From an uncultured Collinsella sp. (GTDB taxonomy: Bacteria > Actinomycetota > Coriobacteriia > Coriobacteriales > Coriobacteriaceae), in NCBI GenBank assembly GCA_900757505.1, contig CAAEOE010000031.1, forward strand, positions 1-8,078: a stretch of DNA of 8,078 bases, read 5' to 3'. The notes beneath the pieces were generated by a model that was not told where the DNA came from, ran no database searches, and saw nothing but the letters and a program-made list of their open reading frames with translations. The first letter of the stretch is position 1. The number at the start of each line of letters is the position of its first letter. Shown here piece after piece: positions 7,178-8,078 of this stretch. A program made the position numbers and the translations under genes.

Positions 7178-7215
7178 AACCGCCACAAAGGGATAGACAC
7201 CTTTGTGGCGGTTTT
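7178..7215 (+). terminator. Intrinsic terminator of the murT-gatD operon
   Basis: Perfect 14-bp stem, arms 7178-7191 and 7200-7213, with an 8-base loop, running into TTTT. It starts seven bases after the murT-gatD stop. The A-rich complement on the other side is short, so it acts mainly on the plus strand. Confidence 0.92.
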
Positions 7216-7230
7216 GACCCGTCCCAGCGG

Positions 7231-7293
7231 TTTGTCTCAATCTGTAACATCTAGACCGTTAAAAGTCGTCTTACTGTTACAGAATGAGATGTT
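7231..7293. repeat. Inverted-repeat unit 1 of a tandem pair
   Basis: Left arm TCTCAATCTGTAACA (7235-7249) pairs with right arm TGTTACAGAATGAGA (7275-7289) at 14 of 15 positions, leaving a 25-base loop. An ungapped second unit begins exactly 80 bases later. It lies between the murT-gatD terminator and the tRNA, in DNA that contains no gene. Confidence 0.85.
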
Positions 7294-7310
7294 CGTCCCG
7301 ACGCCTGCCT

Positions 7311-7374
7311 TTTGTCTCGATCTGTAACAGATAGAGCCGATTTGCCCGCCCAGATGTTACAGGTTGAGATGTTT
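7311..7374. repeat. Inverted-repeat unit 2 of a tandem pair
   Basis: Left arm TCTCGATCTGTAACA (7315-7329) and right arm TGTTACAGGTTGAGA (7355-7369). The two positions that differ from exact complementarity would both form G-U pairs in RNA, so the stem stays complete. The loop sequence differs from unit 1 while the arms are kept. That fits selection on the arms, as protein-binding sites or an RNA fold, though a recent duplication with drift is also possible. Confidence 0.85.
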
Positions 7375-7451
7375 GAAGATCGGGATAGAGAGCCAGCTCC
7401 TATGTGGTGGTTTTCCAGTTTGCCAACGATATACGCGCCGGCAAAAAAGTC

Positions 7452-7460
7452 TGCTATACT
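7452..7460 (+). promoter_or_regulatory. Extended -10 promoter of the tRNA-Glu gene
   Basis: TGCTATACT: a TATACT box with the TGn extension, ending ten bases before the tRNA's first base. No good -35 hexamer is at normal spacing (TTGCCA at 7420-7425 is 29 bases away), which an extended -10 can tolerate. Confidence 0.65.
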
Positions 7461-7470
7461 CTTTCCCGCT

Positions 7471-7547
7471 GTCCCCATCGTCTAGCGGCCAAGGACGCCA
7501 CCCTTTCAAGGTGGATATCGCGGGTTCGAATCCCGCTGGGGGCACCA
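7471..7547 (+). tRNA. tRNA-Glu (anticodon UUC)
   Basis: A full cloverleaf can be drawn. The acceptor GTCCCCA (7471-7477) pairs with TGGGGGC (7537-7543), with discriminator A and an encoded CCA. The D-arm carries the AGCGGCCAA loop. The anticodon stem CCACC/GGTGG (7498-7502, 7510-7514) encloses the loop CTTTCAA, with anticodon TTC at 7505-7507. A 5-base variable loop is followed by the T-arm GCGGG-TTCGAAT-CCCGC. It closely matches bacterial tRNA-Glu. A terminator follows 12 bases later, so it is a single-gene transcript. Its 3' end is repeated downstream. Confidence 0.97.
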
Positions 7548-7617
7548 TTTGAGATGTGAAGCCCGTTACCAATTCGGTGGCGGGCTTTTTGCTACCCATG
7601 CGCCGGGATTCGAACCC
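7530..7617 (+). repeat. Direct repeat copy 1: tRNA-Glu 3' end, terminator and T-arm-like motif
   Basis: This 88-base stretch matches 7718-7805 without gaps at 75 of 88 positions, offset 188 bases. The first 21 bases (the tRNA 3' end with CCA and ATTT) and the last 17 (7601-7617) are identical. The closing motif CGCCGGGATTCGAACCC is, on the minus strand, a T-arm with loop TTCGAAT, but no rest of a tRNA is present there. Confidence 0.9.
7559..7590 (+). terminator. Intrinsic terminator of tRNA-Glu
   Basis: A 12-bp stem with arms 7559-7570 (AAGCCCGTTACC) and 7576-7587 (GGTGGCGGGCTT), including two G-T pairs. The loop is five bases and a T5 run ends the element. It starts 12 bases after the tRNA CCA end. 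Confidence 0.9.
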
Positions 7618-7717
7618 GACAGGGTGCGGAGCTGAGGAAACGCGAAGCGTTTTCCAGCGCAGCACGCAAGGAGCGAAGCGACGCGGCGAAAGCGGGCGGC
7701 GTCAGCCGCACGCGGAC
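7618..7717. repeat. GC-rich, highly foldable segment between the two tRNA-tail repeats
   Basis: About 100 bases unlike the flanking repeats. Outer arms GTGCGG-ag-CTGA (7624-7635) and TCAGCCGCAC (7702-7711) are complementary over ten pairs with a two-base bulge. Inside, GGAAACGC (7636-7643) pairs with GCGTTTTCC (7647-7655) across a GAA loop, with one bulged T. The word GCGAAGCG occurs at 7642-7649 and 7673-7680, and a variant GCGAAAGCG at 7686-7694. No gene or ribosome site is seen. It could be a small structured RNA, a REP-like element or the remnant of an insertion; none is proved. Confidence 0.6.
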
Positions 7718-7735
7718 ATCCCGCTGGGGGCACCA
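7718..7735 (+). pseudogene. tRNA-Glu 3'-end fragment
   Basis: Eighteen bases identical to the last 18 of the intact tRNA-Glu (end of the T-stem, 3' acceptor strand, discriminator and CCA). The sequence before it belongs to the GC-rich segment, so no tRNA can form. Such fragments arise when an element integrates at a tRNA 3' end or when a tandem tRNA copy decays. Confidence 0.8.
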
Positions 7736-7746
7736 TTTAAATCGAG

Positions 7747-7778
7747 AAGCCCGTTGCCCCCGCGGTGACGGGCTTTTT
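7747..7778 (+). terminator. Second terminator hairpin, copy of the tRNA-Glu terminator
   Basis: A 12-bp stem, arms 7747-7758 and 7764-7775, with a T5 run. It differs from the first copy at two stem bases, each still paired (T-G became T-A; A-T became G-T). There is no functional gene directly upstream except through the tRNA fragment, so it may be a back-up terminator or a relic. Confidence 0.8.
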
Positions 7779-7848
7779 GCTACCGATACGCCGGGATTCG
7801 AACCCCGAGGGCATTAAATCACACTGTCATCCAAGGGACCGTGGGCAA

Positions 7849-7888
7849 AAAATAGCAAATATGAGTACTGTTATCAATTTAGTAACAG
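7849..7888 (-). promoter_or_regulatory. Possible minus-strand promoter overlapped by an inverted repeat
   Basis: On the minus strand TTGATA (complement of 7872-7877) and TATTTT (complement of 7849-7854) are separated by 17 bases. The arms CTGTTA (7868-7873) and TAACAG (7883-7888) flank the -35. Any transcript would run toward the second tRNA-tail repeat, where no gene is seen, so the site may be fortuitous. Confidence 0.22.
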
Positions 7889-8004
7889 CGATTTCATGCC
7901 ATCAGAAGGCGATTTAGACGCCAGGGGTCCTACGGCGGAAGCATTGCAAGCGTTTATCAGCTAAGTACTTGGACATATGGGTAGCGCGCAGAGATGTGGT
8001 GTAA

Positions 8005-8044
8005 GAGGCGGGGCATGACCCGCCTCCGCCCTTTCTTGAAAGGG
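8005..8044 (-). terminator. GC hairpin pair, possible terminator of a minus-strand gene
   Basis: Arms GAGGCGGG (8005-8012) and CCCGCCTC (8019-8026) form a perfect 8-bp stem with a 6-base loop. A second small hairpin CCCTTT/AAAGGG (8029-8034, 8039-8044) adjoins it. The hairpins lie just downstream of a possible minus-strand stop codon at 8057-8059. The T-run after the stem is poor (TTA), so termination strength is uncertain. Confidence 0.4.
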
Positions 8045-8056
8045 AGGGGACACCGC

Positions 8057-8078
8057 CTAGAATTCGTCGTTGGAGTAA
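8057..8078 (-). CDS. Possible last six codons of a minus-strand gene
   Basis: Read on the minus strand, the window edge gives Tyr-Ser-Asn-Asp-Glu-Phe and a TAG stop (complement of 8057-8059). GC hairpins lie about 13 to 50 bases further on, as expected after a gene. Six codons are too few for a family call, and the frame could be chance. Confidence 0.25.

Larger units (their letters stand above)
7718..7805 (+). repeat. Direct repeat copy 2: tRNA-Glu 3' fragment, terminator and T-arm-like motif
   Basis: Partner of 7530-7617. Differences cluster in the spacer before the hairpin and in the hairpin loop; the stem changes keep pairing. The minus-strand T-arm-like motif (7789-7805) is again intact, here with the longer stem CGGGG/CCCGG. 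Confidence 0.9.
7806..8056. other. Gene-free right flank with a possible decayed reading frame
   Basis: No confident gene. In one plus-strand frame from ATG 7861 to TAA 8004, codons read as a plausible protein but are split by a single TAG at 7915-7917. The second half reads KRLSAKYLDIWVARRDVV before the stop. No ribosome site precedes the ATG. An overlapping frame (ATG 7896 to TAA 7964) gives 22 residues, also without a ribosome site. The base composition is less GC-rich than in the flanking genes at 7811-7900. It may be a degenerate gene tail or an intergenic repeat. Confidence 0.45.

Noticed and set aside
5630..7240. Minus-strand open frame of 536 codons
   Set aside because: Antisense to the clearly conserved murT-gatD gene and extends through its terminator stem; a shadow of codon bias.
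7231..7374. CRISPR array
   Set aside because: Only two units, with internal inverted arms and no regular repeat-spacer pattern; no cas gene nearby.
7556..7768. Plus-strand open frame of 70 codons after the tRNA
   Set aside because: It runs through the terminator hairpin, the GC-rich folded segment and the tRNA fragment, with no ribosome site; structure explains the sequence better than coding.

Overview
This 8,078-base, GC-rich window looks like chromosome from a gut actinobacterium of the class Coriobacteriia, most likely Collinsella or a near relative. This assignment is inference from high GC, codon use, and the mix of a clostridial-type fermentative alcohol dehydrogenase with an actinobacterial-style gene neighbourhood. 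No rRNA or taxonomic marker is present to prove it.

Left part (1-2328, minus strand): two members of the iron-dependent alcohol dehydrogenase superfamily lie head to tail. The upstream one is a 407-residue enzyme close to clostridial NADPH-dependent butanol dehydrogenase. The downstream one is glycerol dehydrogenase (gldA), whose last residues run off the window. A strong intrinsic terminator sits between them. Both enzymes fit redox balancing during fermentation of glycerol and sugars. Next comes a 500-base divergent intergenic region (2329-2828) with palindromes, short imperfect repeats and weak promoter-like sequences.

Middle part (2829-7171, plus strand): a compact three-gene operon. Two genes of unknown function overlap by one base (TAATG). 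They encode soluble, alpha-helical, TPR-like proteins that align along most of their lengths, so they look like an old, diverged tandem duplication. After 45 bases comes a 725-residue protein that joins MurT (Mur-ligase-like, with a Cys4 zinc ribbon) and GatD (glutamine amidotransferase) in one chain. In well-studied Firmicutes these are two separate subunits. The complex amidates D-glutamate in the lipid II stem peptide to D-isoglutamine. A 14-bp-stem terminator closes the operon.

Right part (7216-8078): a non-coding, repeat-rich region around one tRNA-Glu(UUC). Before the tRNA lie two 63-base inverted-repeat units with an 80-base period. After it, the tRNA 3' end, its terminator and a minus-strand T-arm-like motif are repeated 188 bases downstream at about 85% identity. 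The two copies are separated by a 100-base, GC-rich, highly foldable segment. The last 270 bases hold a possible decayed reading frame, an inverted repeat, a GC hairpin and what may be the last six codons of a minus-strand gene.

The most notable items are the MurT-GatD fusion, the uncharacterised coupled paralogue pair in its operon, and the structured repeats around the tRNA.
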